From Zoogloea sp041911615 (lineage in GTDB: Bacteria > Pseudomonadota > Gammaproteobacteria > Burkholderiales > Rhodocyclaceae), in NCBI RefSeq assembly GCF_041911615.1, contig NZ_JAYROR010000089.1, positions 17,472 through 81,471 of the forward strand: a stretch of DNA of 64,000 nt. The letters run 5' to 3'. Shown here piece by piece: positions 18,573-27,201 of the stretch (position 1 is the stretch's first letter; every line of letters starts with the position of its first letter). Both the position numbers and the translations under genes were made by a program. The notes under the pieces were generated by a model, which had not been told where the DNA came from, did not search any database, and was given only the letters and a program-made list of their open reading frames with translations.

Positions 18573-19121
18573 TCAGCGTCCGAAATGGGCCTTGACGCGC
18601 GCGACGCACTGGTCCTTGGCGTCGCCGGCGAGGGCGTCGCACTTTTCCTTTTCGGTGGCGTAGGCCGCGTCGTTCTTGGCCTCGGCGGCGTCATGCCAGG
18701 CTTCCTGGGTCTTCAGGCGGGCCTTGGCGTCTTCCTGGGCGTGCACGTAGGCTTCCTTGGCTTCCTTCTTGCACACGTCCTTGGCGTTGCCGGTCTTGTC
18801 GTCGCACATTTCCTTGGCGAGCTTGTAGTCCGCTTCGGCGATTTCCTTGCGGGCGTCGTAGGCCGCGGCTGCGGTGCCCTTGGCGCGGGCGTGGGCACTT
18901 TCGACCGTGCGGGTGCGCTCGGCCTTGGCCTTCAGCTTGCACACGTCGGCGCCGTTGCCGGAGAGCTTGGCGCATTCCTTCAGGGCGGCGTCGTAGGTCT
19001 GCTCGGCCTGCTGCTTGGTGGCGTCGTAGGGGGCGGTGCTGCTCGCCGCGAAGGCGGGAGCGGCCGTCAGGGCGGCGACGGCGAAGGCGGGCAGGATGCG
19101 GCGGGCGAAGTGGGAAATCAT
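18573..19121 (-). CDS. Exported protein with three cysteine-pair repeats
   Basis: A 182-aa protein with a clear signal peptide (basic start, hydrophobic core, cleavage near APAFA, residue 25) and a lysine/alanine-rich, highly charged mature part likely to be helical. Three repeats about 55 residues apart each carry C-x10-C followed by a basic helix: Cys50/61, Cys106/117 and Cys161/172, within segments such as GNGADVCKLKAK, GNAKDVCKKEAK and GDAKDQCVARVK. I do not recognise a function; disulfide-linked helical hairpins in the periplasm are plausible. ATG 19121 has AAGGAG eight bases upstream. It follows ppc on the same strand after a terminator, so it likely has its own promoter. Confidence 0.8.
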   Translation of the reverse strand: MISHFARRILPAFAVAALTAAPAFAASSTAPYDATKQQAEQTYDAALKECAKLSGNGADVCKLKAKAERTRTVESAHARAKGTAAAAYDARKEIAEADYKLAKEMCDDKTGNAKDVCKKEAKEAYVHAQEDAKARLKTQEAWHDAAEAKNDAAYATEKEKCDALAGDAKDQCVARVKAHFGR

Positions 19122-19315
19122 GGCGTTGCTCCTTGTCGTGTTGGCTGAGGTCGGTGGCGCGGTGTCGCGGCGGGGGGCCGGCGGCTGCGTCACTGGCTGT
19201 CAGATTACGGATCGGCGCGGGTCGCCACCGCCGGCGTGCGCCTACAGCCCCTGCCGGGGAAGGCCGAAAAGCGCGTAAGCCGATGCCTACGCGTGGTGGG
19301 CGGACGCCGGACGTG

Positions 19316-19343
19316 AAAACGGCCAGCCCAAGGGCCGGCCGTT
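19316..19343 (-). terminator. Intrinsic terminator after ppc
   Basis: On the minus strand, stem AACGGCC/GGCCGTT with a 12-base GC-rich loop followed by TTTTC, beginning 22 bases after the ppc stop. The rest of the 244-base gap to the cysteine-repeat gene shows no clear promoter boxes. Confidence 0.7.
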
Positions 19344-19365
19344 GCGGAGCCGCGAAGCGCAGGCT

Positions 19366-22128
19366 TCAGCCGCTGTTGCGCAGGCCCGCGGCGACGCCGT
19401 TGATCGACAGCAGGATACCGCGCCGCACGCGCTCGTCCTGGTGACCGTCGCGGTAGCGGTGGAGGAGTTCGACCTGCACGTGGTTGAGCGGATCGAGGTA
19501 CGGGAAGCGGTTGTGGATCGAGCGCTTGAGGAGCGGGTTGGCGTCGAGCAGCGCGCCCTGGCCGGAGATGGTGAGCAGGGCCTGCAGGGTGTCGGCGTGT
19601 TCCTGCTCGATGCGCGGGAAGATCGCCTCGCGCAGCGCGCCGTCCTTCACCAGATCGGCGTAGCGGCTGGCGATGGCGATGTCGCTCTTGGCGAGCACCA
19701 TGTCCATGTTGGAGAGCAGGGTGGCGAAGAACGACCATTCCTTGTGCATCGCCTTGAGGCGCGCGAGGCCGGCGTCGCCGTGCTTCGCCAGGTAGGCCTG
19801 CACCGCGGAACCGAAGCCGTACCAGCCCGGCAGCATCAGCCGGCACTGGGCCCAGCTGAACACCCACGGGATCGCCCGCAGGTCTTCGATGGCCGTCGAC
19901 TTTTTGCGCGAGGCGGGGCGGCTGCCGATGTTGAGGGCGGCGATTTCGGAGATCACGGTGGATTCCCAGAAATAGCGCTCGAAGCCGTCGGTCTCGTAGA
20001 CCAGGTTGCGGTAGGCCTTGAAGGCGCCGTCGGAGAGCTCGTCCATCGCCTCGAGGTATTCGGGGCGCGGGGCCGGGTCGCGCGGGGCGAAGAGGGTGGC
20101 TTCGAGCGTGGCGGCGGCGAGCACCTCCAGGTTGCGGCGGCCGACTTCCGGGTTGGCGTACTTGGAGGCAATCACCTCGCCCTGCTCGGTGAGGCGGATC
20201 TGGCCTTGCACGGCGCCGCCCGGCTGGGCCAGGATCGCCTGGTAGCTGGGGCCGCCGCCGCGGCCGACCGAGCCGCCGCGGCCGTGGAACAGGCGCAGGC
20301 GCACGTTGTGGCGGGCGAAGGTGTCCACGAGGCCGATCTCGGCCTTGTAGAGCTCCCAGCCGGAGGTGAGGAAGCCGCCGTCCTTGTTGCTGTCGGAGTA
20401 GCCGAGCATCACTTCCTGCTCCCGCTTGCGGGATTCCAGCAGCGCCATGTAGGCGGGGATGGCGAACAGCCGGTCCATCACGCCAGCGGCGTTCTGCAGG
20501 TCGCCGATGGTCTCGAAGAGCGGGATGATGTTCACGTCGAGCACGCCTTCGGCCGGGCGCAGCAGGCCGGCTTCCTTGGCGAGCACGGCGACCTCCAGCA
20601 GGTCGGAGACGTCGTCGGTCTTGGAGATGATGCAGTTGGGCACCGCGGCCTTGCCGTAGCGCAGGTGGGCGGCGCGGGCGGCGCGGAAGATCGCCAGCTC
20701 GCCGCGGGTCTCGTCGGAGTAATCGAGCCACGGCGAGGCGAGCAGGCGCGGGCTGGCGAGCTCATCGAGCAGCATCTCGACGCGGCCGGCCTCGTCGAGC
20801 GCGAGGTAGTCGCGGGCGGGGTCGATGGACTTGATGAGTTCGGCCACCACGCGTTCATGCACGTCGGAGTTCTGGCGCAGGTCGATGGGCGCCAGATGGA
20901 AGCCGAACACCGACACCGCCCGGCGCAGCAGGCGCAGGCGGCCGCGGGCGAGGCTGCCCAGGCCGTTGGCGGTGAGGGAGCGGTGGATCACCTCCAACTC
21001 GTCGGCCAGCGCCTCGGGGCTGTCGTAGGGCGCGGCCGGGGCAACGGCGTGGCGCGGCGGCTGGTGGCCGAGCAGGCGCGCGTAGGTGGCGGCGAGGCGC
21101 GCATACACGCCGGTGAGCGCGCGCCGGTAGGGCTCGTCGGCGCGGTGCGGCGAGCCGTCCGGCGAGGCTTCGGCGAGGCGCAGCAGCGCGTCGGAGGCGC
21201 TCACCAGGCCCTGGGCGATGGACAGCTGCGAGCCCAGGGTGTGCACCTCGTCCATGTAGAAGGTGAGGACCTTCTCGGCCTGCACGGCGAGCGCCTTTTC
21301 GAGGATTTCGGCGGTGACGAAGGGGTTGCCGTCCCGGTCGCCGCCGATCCAGCTGCCCACCTTCATGAAGTTGGGCAGCTCCAGCGCGCCCCAGCTACGG
21401 TCGTGGGCGGCGAGGCGGTCCTCGACGCCGGCGTAAAGACGCGGCAGCTCGCGCAGGAAGGTGTAGTCGAAGTACGACAGGCCGTTGGTGACTTCGTCCA
21501 TCACCGACAGCTTCTCGGTGCGCAGCATCCGCGTCTGCCACAGGGTGAGCACGGCACGGCGCAGCGCTTCGTCGTTGGCGTCCTGCTCCTCGGGCGTGAG
21601 CTGCATGCGGTCGCGCTCGTCGAGCAGGCGGGCGATCGCCATCTGGCAGTTGAGGATGCTCTTGCGCTGCACTTCGGTCGGGTGGGCGGTGAGCACCGGC
21701 ACCACGTTGGCGGTTTCGAAGAAGGCGGACAGCTCCGGCGCCGCCATGCCGGCGTCGAAGGCGCGCTGCAGGGCGTGGGCGAGGCTGCCCTCGCGCGGCG
21801 CGGAGCCGGCGATCTGGTGGGCGCGGGAGCGGCGGATGTGGTGCTGGTCCTCGGCGATGTTGGCCAGGTGCGAGAAGTAGCTGAAGGCCCGCACCACGTC
21901 GATGGTCTGGTCGCGGGAGAGGGAGTCCAGCGTGGCTTCGAGTTCGCGGCGGGCGGCGTGGTCTTCGTGGCGGCGGAAGCGGATCGAGCACTGGCGGATC
22001 GCCTCGACCAGATCGAACACGGCCTCGCCCTCCTGGGCGCGCACGGTGTCGCCGAGAATGCGGCCGAGCAGGCGGATGTCGTCGCGCAGGGGGAGGTCTT
22101 TGTCGTCGCTCTTGTTGTGTTCGCTCAT
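19366..22128 (-). CDS. ppc: Phosphoenolpyruvate carboxylase
   Basis: A 920-aa enzyme that adds bicarbonate to phosphoenolpyruvate, giving oxaloacetate to refill the citric acid cycle. Visible signatures: LTAHPTEVQRKS with catalytic His, GGDRDGNPFVT, FHGRGGSVGRGGGP, VMLGYSDSNKDGGFLTSGW and the C-terminal end in LRNSG, where the final residues form part of the active site. The start ATG at 22128 has CAGGA upstream; a longer in-frame reading of 28 codons reaches into the intergenic region but lacks conserved sequence. It is divergent from hemC, with 190 bases between starts. Confidence 0.97.
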   Translation of the reverse strand: MSEHNKSDDKDLPLRDDIRLLGRILGDTVRAQEGEAVFDLVEAIRQCSIRFRRHEDHAARRELEATLDSLSRDQTIDVVRAFSYFSHLANIAEDQHHIRRSRAHQIAGSAPREGSLAHALQRAFDAGMAAPELSAFFETANVVPVLTAHPTEVQRKSILNCQMAIARLLDERDRMQLTPEEQDANDEALRRAVLTLWQTRMLRTEKLSVMDEVTNGLSYFDYTFLRELPRLYAGVEDRLAAHDRSWGALELPNFMKVGSWIGGDRDGNPFVTAEILEKALAVQAEKVLTFYMDEVHTLGSQLSIAQGLVSASDALLRLAEASPDGSPHRADEPYRRALTGVYARLAATYARLLGHQPPRHAVAPAAPYDSPEALADELEVIHRSLTANGLGSLARGRLRLLRRAVSVFGFHLAPIDLRQNSDVHERVVAELIKSIDPARDYLALDEAGRVEMLLDELASPRLLASPWLDYSDETRGELAIFRAARAAHLRYGKAAVPNCIISKTDDVSDLLEVAVLAKEAGLLRPAEGVLDVNIIPLFETIGDLQNAAGVMDRLFAIPAYMALLESRKREQEVMLGYSDSNKDGGFLTSGWELYKAEIGLVDTFARHNVRLRLFHGRGGSVGRGGGPSYQAILAQPGGAVQGQIRLTEQGEVIASKYANPEVGRRNLEVLAAATLEATLFAPRDPAPRPEYLEAMDELSDGAFKAYRNLVYETDGFERYFWESTVISEIAALNIGSRPASRKKSTAIEDLRAIPWVFSWAQCRLMLPGWYGFGSAVQAYLAKHGDAGLARLKAMHKEWSFFATLLSNMDMVLAKSDIAIASRYADLVKDGALREAIFPRIEQEHADTLQALLTISGQGALLDANPLLKRSIHNRFPYLDPLNHVQVELLHRYRDGHQDERVRRGILLSINGVAAGLRNSG

Positions 22129-22182
22129 CGGAAATCCTGTCCAGTCGGTTGCGGTCGGCGCGGGAGGCGCAGCAGGGGGCCA

Positions 22183-22191
22183 TGCTAGAAT
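22183..22191 (+). promoter_or_regulatory. Candidate extended -10 promoter for hemC
   Basis: TGCTAGAAT fits an extended -10 element (TGN plus a 5/6 match to TATAAT) on the plus strand in the ppc-hemC gap, about 130 bases before the hemC start. The -35 position is GC-rich and poor, as expected for an extended -10 promoter. Confidence 0.4.
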
Positions 22192-22318
22192 CCCGGCCCG
22201 GATGCCCGCCATAGGTGGCTACCCTGATGCTGCACTGCAGAAGCCGCAGATTGCCGCCCGAGCCCGCCGCTGTCCATCCTCGCGTCACCACCATCAACCC
22301 TTGCCGAGCCCGAATACC

Positions 22319-23248
22319 GTGAGCGCCCCTACGCCCGACCGCATCGTCATCGCCACCCGTGAAAGCCGCCTCGCCCTGTGGCAGGCCGAGCACGTCAAGG
22401 CCCGCCTCGAAGCCCTCTACCCGTCCTGCAAGGTCGAACTGCTGGGCATGACCACCCGCGGCGACCAGATCCTCGACCGGCCGCTGGCCAAGGTCGGCGG
22501 CAAGGGCCTGTTCGTCAAGGAACTCGAAACCGCGCTCCTCGACCGCGCCGCCGACATCGCCGTGCATTCGATGAAGGACGTGCCGATGACCCTCGCGCCC
22601 GAGTTCGCGCTGGTGGCCATCGCCGAGCGCGAGGTGCCGCTCGACGCCTTCGTCTCCAACAAGTACGAGAGCCTCGACGACATGCCACCGGGCGCCGTGG
22701 TGGGCACCTCCAGCCTGCGCCGCGAATCCCAGATCCACGCCCAGTACCCGATGCTGGCCGTCACCAGCCTGCGCGGCAACCTCGACACCCGCCTGCGCAA
22801 GCTCGACGAAGGCCAGTACGACGCGATCATCCTCGCCGCCGCCGGCCTGACCCGCCTGGGCCTCGCCAGCCGCATCCGCGCCACGCTGTCGTCCGACGTG
22901 TCCCTGCCGGCCGCCGGCCAGGGTGCGCTGGGCATCGAGGCGCTGTCCGACCGGCCCGAAGTCGCTGCTTGGATCGCCCCGCTCGCCGACGCCAACTCCG
23001 CTGCCTGCGTCCGCGCCGAGCGCGCCACCTCCCGCGCCCTGGCCGGCAGCTGCGAAGTGCCGCTGGGCGCCTACGCCGAAGTGAAGGACGGCGAACTGTG
23101 GCTGCGCGGCTTCGTCGCCCTGCCCGACGGCTCGCGCATCGCCCGCGCCGAGCGCCGCGGCCCGATCGACCAGCCCGAAGCCCTCGGCCTCGCGCTGGCC
23201 GAAGACCTGCGCGCCGACGGCGCCGACGACATCCTCGCCGGCCTGTAA
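22319..23248 (+). CDS. hemC: Porphobilinogen deaminase (hydroxymethylbilane synthase)
   Basis: A 309-aa enzyme that joins four porphobilinogen units into hydroxymethylbilane. Seen: IATRESRLALWQAE at the N-terminus, HSMKDVPM, GTSSLRRESQ, LRGNLDTRLRKL, LPAAGQGALGIE and the dipyrromethane-cofactor cysteine in LAGSCEVPLGAYA. The best start is GTG 22319, giving the usual length; no suitable ATG exists and the ribosome binding site is weak. It begins the hemC-hemD-hemX-hemY run (gaps of 8-9 bases), which should be one operon. Confidence 0.96.
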   Translation: MSAPTPDRIVIATRESRLALWQAEHVKARLEALYPSCKVELLGMTTRGDQILDRPLAKVGGKGLFVKELETALLDRAADIAVHSMKDVPMTLAPEFALVAIAEREVPLDAFVSNKYESLDDMPPGAVVGTSSLRRESQIHAQYPMLAVTSLRGNLDTRLRKLDEGQYDAIILAAAGLTRLGLASRIRATLSSDVSLPAAGQGALGIEALSDRPEVAAWIAPLADANSAACVRAERATSRALAGSCEVPLGAYAEVKDGELWLRGFVALPDGSRIARAERRGPIDQPEALGLALAEDLRADGADDILAGL

Positions 23249-23257
23249 GCCCGCGAC

Positions 23258-24049
23258 ATGGCCGGCCAGCCGCTCGCCGGGCGCAGCGTCGTCGTCACCC
23301 GTCCAGCCGGGCAGGCCGATGCGCTGTGCGCGGCGCTGGCCGCGCTGGGCGCCGAGCCGTTGCGCTTTCCGCTGCTCACCATCGCGCCCGTGGCCGATCC
23401 GGCGCCGCTGGTGGCGATGGCGCGTCGCCTCGCCGATTTCTCCCTCGCCTTCTTCGTCAGTCCCAACGCCGTCCAGTTCGCCCTCGACGCCATGCTGCCG
23501 GTGGCGCCGTGGCCCGCTTCGACGCGTGTCGCCACCGTCGGCAAGGGCAGTGAGGCGGCGTTGGCGGCACGCGGTTTCGCCGACGTGATCGCGCCCCAGT
23601 ACGGCTTCGACAGCGAAGCGGTGCTCGCCCTGCCGGCCTTCCAGCCTGCCGCCGTGGCAGGCCGGCGCGTGCTGATCCTGCGTGGCGACGGTGGTCGCGA
23701 CCTGCTCGGTGACACCCTGGTCCGTCGCGGCGCCACCGTCGAATACCTCACCTGCTACCACCGTGGCGGCCCGGTGGACGACCCGGCGCCCCTCGTCGCC
23801 CGTGCCCGCCGCGGCCGCCTCGACGCCCTGACCCTCACCAGCAGCGAGGGCGTCGGTCATCTGCTCGCCCTGCCAGGTGTCGAGGCGCTGCGCTCGGTGC
23901 CGGTGTTCGCGCCCCATCCGCGCATCGCCGCCGCCGCCCGCGACGCCGGATTCGCCACCGTCATCGCCACCGACGCCGCCGACCGGGGCCTGCTCGACGG
24001 CCTCGTCGCCCATTTTTCCGCGCCCAACCTCAAGGCCCATCCGGGTTAA
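23258..24049 (+). CDS. hemD: Uroporphyrinogen-III synthase
   Basis: A 263-aa protein with the two-lobed HemD fold: VVVTRPAGQADAL near the start, FFVSPNAVQFAL, VATVGKGSEAAL, then LRGDGGRDLL and LTLTSSEGVGHLL. It closes and inverts ring D of hydroxymethylbilane to give uroporphyrinogen III. HemD sequences vary widely; the position directly after hemC makes the call secure. Starts nine bases after the hemC stop. Confidence 0.93.
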   Translation: MAGQPLAGRSVVVTRPAGQADALCAALAALGAEPLRFPLLTIAPVADPAPLVAMARRLADFSLAFFVSPNAVQFALDAMLPVAPWPASTRVATVGKGSEAALAARGFADVIAPQYGFDSEAVLALPAFQPAAVAGRRVLILRGDGGRDLLGDTLVRRGATVEYLTCYHRGGPVDDPAPLVARARRGRLDALTLTSSEGVGHLLALPGVEALRSVPVFAPHPRIAAAARDAGFATVIATDAADRGLLDGLVAHFSAPNLKAHPG

Positions 24050-24058
24050 ACTCCACCC

Positions 24059-25147
24059 ATGAGCAGCGAAAACCCCAGCCTCCCGCCCCCCGATTCCGCC
24101 CGGCCGGCGCCTGCGCCGTCGGCGTGGCGTCGTCCTTCCGCCTTCATCGCCGCCGCCGCGCTGGCCCTGCTCGGCTGGCAGTGGCTCGAAACCCGTGGCC
24201 GTGTCGCCGACATGCAGGAAGACCTGGCGCGCCGCCTCGCCGACAGCGACACCGTCGCCAAGGAAAGCCGCGCGCTGGCCAAGCAGGCCCAGGAAAACCT
24301 CCAGGACCTGCAAGGCAAGGTCGGCGCCCTCGAGGCCCGCTTCTCCGAATCCCAGGGGCAGCAGGTGGCCCTGGAGGCGATGTACCAGGAATTCTCCCGG
24401 TCCCGCGACGATCGCCTGCTCGCCGAGGTCGAACAGGCGATCGTCATCGCCGCCCAGCAGCTTCAACTGGCTGGCAACGTGCAGGCCGCGCTGTTCGCCC
24501 TGCAGACCGCCGAGGCGCGCCTCGGCAGCGTCGACCGGCCCCACTGGCTGCCGCTGCGCAAGGCCATCTCGGGCGACCTGGACGCCCTCAAGGCGTTGCC
24601 CCAGGTCGATGCGGCCAGCGTCGCGCTCAAGCTCGAGAGCCTGATCGGCCGCCTCGACACCTTGCCCCTGGCCTTCGAGGCCAAGCCGCGCGCCGAGGCC
24701 ACCAAGGCCGACGAGCCGCCGCCGTCCTGGGCCCGGCGCCTGTGGCTGGATTTCTGGACCGAGTTCAGCCAGCTGGTGCGCGTCGAGCGCATGGATCGCC
24801 CCGATCCGGCGCTGCTCGCGCCGAGCAATGCGGTGTTCCTGCGCGAGAACCTCAAGCTGCGCCTCATGAACGCCCGTCTGGCCCTGCTCTCCCGTGACGG
24901 CAACACCTTCCGCGAAGACGTGCGCATCTCGGCCGACTGGCTGGCACGTTACTTCGACGTCAAGAACGCCGGTGTCGGCGCCGCCCGCGACGATCTCGCC
25001 GAGCTCCAGAAAACGCCGGTCGGCGTCGATCTGCCCAATCTCCAGGCCAGCCTCACCGCCCTGCACAGCCTGCAGTCGGTGCCCGAGCGGCGCATCGACG
25101 CGCCCGCGCCCGACAAGCCCGTCGCCGCCCCGGCGAAGAAGAACTGA
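24059..25147 (+). CDS. hemX: HemX family membrane-anchored protein
   Basis: A 362-aa protein with a proline-rich cytoplasmic start, one membrane helix (about residues 27-42), a long coiled-coil-like region (about 47-105) and a C-terminal domain with RLWLDFWTEFSQLVRVERMD and LRENLKLRLMNARLALLSRD. It lacks the methyltransferase motifs of true uroporphyrinogen-III methylases, although HemX proteins are often labelled so. Its role in tetrapyrrole synthesis is not established; it may organise or stabilise hem enzymes at the membrane. Third gene of the hem operon. Confidence 0.9.
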   Translation: MSSENPSLPPPDSARPAPAPSAWRRPSAFIAAAALALLGWQWLETRGRVADMQEDLARRLADSDTVAKESRALAKQAQENLQDLQGKVGALEARFSESQGQQVALEAMYQEFSRSRDDRLLAEVEQAIVIAAQQLQLAGNVQAALFALQTAEARLGSVDRPHWLPLRKAISGDLDALKALPQVDAASVALKLESLIGRLDTLPLAFEAKPRAEATKADEPPPSWARRLWLDFWTEFSQLVRVERMDRPDPALLAPSNAVFLRENLKLRLMNARLALLSRDGNTFREDVRISADWLARYFDVKNAGVGAARDDLAELQKTPVGVDLPNLQASLTALHSLQSVPERRIDAPAPDKPVAAPAKKN

Positions 25148-25155
25148 GGCCGGCC

Positions 25156-26331
25156 ATGCGCGGATTGCTGTGGTTGCTCGGCCTTTTCGCCCTCGCCGCC
25201 GCCCTGGCGGTGGCCGGCCGTTACAACGAGGGCTACGCCCTGCTGGTGTGGCCGCCGTATCGGGTCCAGATTTCCCTCAACCTGCTGATCGTGCTGCTGG
25301 TGGGCGGCTTCGCGGCGCTGTACGCGCTGTCGCGGCTGGTCTCGCGAACCCTCGCGCTACCCCGCGCGGTGCAGCAGTTCCGGGCCCGCAAGGGGCGCGA
25401 GCGGGCGGCTCAGGCGATCTACGACGCCGTCCGCCTGCGCATCGAGGGGCGCTTCGGGCAGGCGCTCAAGCAGGCCACCGCCGCCTATGAGGCCGGCGAG
25501 TCGCCCGGGCTCGCGGCCCTGCTGGCGGCCCGCGCGGCCCATTCGCTGCGCGACGAGACGCGCTACCGATACTGGCTCGGCAAGGTGGCCGAGCACGACG
25601 CCGAGATGCGCCTGGCGCGGCTGATGACCGAAGCCAAGCTCGCCGTCGAGGAGCGCCGCTTCGACGAGGCCGCGGAGCGCATCGACGAACTCAATGCGGG
25701 TGGCCAGCGCCACATCGCCGCGCTGCGTCTTGCCCTGCGCACGGCCCAGGCCCGCGGCAACTGGGCCGAGGCGGTGCGCGTGGTGCGCCAGCTGGTCAAG
25801 GTCAAGGCGCTCACCGTCGAGCAGGCCGAGCCGGTCAAGCGCCGCGCCCACCAGGAAGGCCTGCGCCAGCGCGCCGGCGACGCCCAGGCGCTCGCCGCCT
25901 ACTGGCAGGAGGTGCCCCGCGACGAGCAGCGCGATGCCCGCCTCGTCGCAGCCCTGGCCCGCGCGCTGATCGCTGCGGACGACGGCGACGCCGCCCAGAA
26001 GATCATCGAAACGCAGCTCGCCTTCGGTTGGGATTCCGTGCTTGCGGGCATTTACGGGCGTTGCGAGGGCGGTGACGTGCGCAGTCGTCTGGCCCACGCC
26101 GAGGACTGGCTCAAGCAGGAACCTCGCGATCCCCAGTTGCTGCTGACCCTCGGCCGCCTGTGCGTGCAGTCGCAGCTATGGGGCAAGGCCGAGAGTTACC
26201 TCGAGGCTGCGCTGGCCGTCGAGCCGGGCTGGGAGGCCCACGTCGAGCTGGCCCACCTGGCCGAACGCGTCGGGCGCACCGACGATGCCAACCGTCATTA
26301 CCGGGCGGCGGCCGAACTCTCCCGGCGCTGA
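25156..26331 (+). CDS. hemY: HemY family membrane protein with TPR-like repeats
   Basis: A 391-aa protein with two N-terminal membrane helices (residues about 3-20 and 39-60), the HemY_N domain (VWPPYRVQISLNLLIVLL), and a C-terminal series of helix pairs resembling TPR repeats (for instance LLTLGRLCVQSQLWGKAESYL). It is a membrane protein linked to late heme synthesis or its regulation; it is not the protoporphyrinogen oxidase also called HemY in Bacillus. Last gene of the hem operon. Confidence 0.92.
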   Translation: MRGLLWLLGLFALAAALAVAGRYNEGYALLVWPPYRVQISLNLLIVLLVGGFAALYALSRLVSRTLALPRAVQQFRARKGRERAAQAIYDAVRLRIEGRFGQALKQATAAYEAGESPGLAALLAARAAHSLRDETRYRYWLGKVAEHDAEMRLARLMTEAKLAVEERRFDEAAERIDELNAGGQRHIAALRLALRTAQARGNWAEAVRVVRQLVKVKALTVEQAEPVKRRAHQEGLRQRAGDAQALAAYWQEVPRDEQRDARLVAALARALIAADDGDAAQKIIETQLAFGWDSVLAGIYGRCEGGDVRSRLAHAEDWLKQEPRDPQLLLTLGRLCVQSQLWGKAESYLEAALAVEPGWEAHVELAHLAERVGRTDDANRHYRAAAELSRR

Positions 26332-26474
26332 TGTCGCCGCGTCGGCAGATTGCAGGGACGGCGGAAGCGGCCCGTCTTCCCTGTTTCAAATTAGCGGAAT
26401 AACATAGTCCGCTCGGGGTTCGCTCAGCGCTGGGTTGATAGCTTCAGACAATCCATATCATTTCATCAATCAAT

Positions 26475-26503
26475 TTGAACGATATGATGCGCGGCCCTAT
26501 CAT
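26475..26503 (+). promoter_or_regulatory. Candidate sigma-70 promoter of ahpC
   Basis: TTGAAC (26475-26480) and TATCAT (26498-26503) are spaced by exactly 17 bases in an AT-rich stretch 37 bases ahead of the ahpC start. Matches to consensus are 4/6 and 5/6. An ATAG at 26438-26441 upstream is reminiscent of an OxyR half-site, but the full four-part motif is not present. Confidence 0.5.
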
Positions 26504-26539
26504 GTGGCTTTCCCATCCCAACCAGTGAAGGAAACATCA

Positions 26540-27103
<564 letters not shown>

Positions 27104-27114
27104 GCCGCGCCCAG

Positions 27115-27132
27115 GCAGCTTCGCTGCTTTTT
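27115..27132 (+). terminator. First terminator after ahpC
   Basis: Stem GCAGC/GCTGC with TTC loop followed by TTTTT, 12 bases after the ahpC stop. It is short but has the full intrinsic-terminator form. Confidence 0.65.
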
Positions 27133-27135
27133 CAG

Positions 27136-27167
27136 ACGCCCGGGCGCCCTCTGGCCCCGGGCGTTTT
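27136..27167 (+). terminator. Second terminator between ahpC and ahpF
   Basis: Nine-base arms ACGCCCGGG/CCCGGGCGT with an 11-base loop followed by TTTT, directly after the first hairpin. The pair should reduce read-through into ahpF, which starts 35 bases later. Confidence 0.75.
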
Positions 27168-27201
27168 CACATTCACGAACCGGTAGTTGGAAGGATCCGT
27201 C

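Noticed and set aside
24059..25147. HemX as a uroporphyrinogen-III C-methyltransferase.
   Set aside because: None of the SAM-binding motifs of that enzyme family is present; the protein is a membrane-anchored coiled-coil type.
26427..26503. Full OxyR binding site upstream of ahpC.
   Set aside because: Only one ATAG element is found with correct form; the other three parts of the ATAG-N7-CTAT pattern do not occur at the required spacing.
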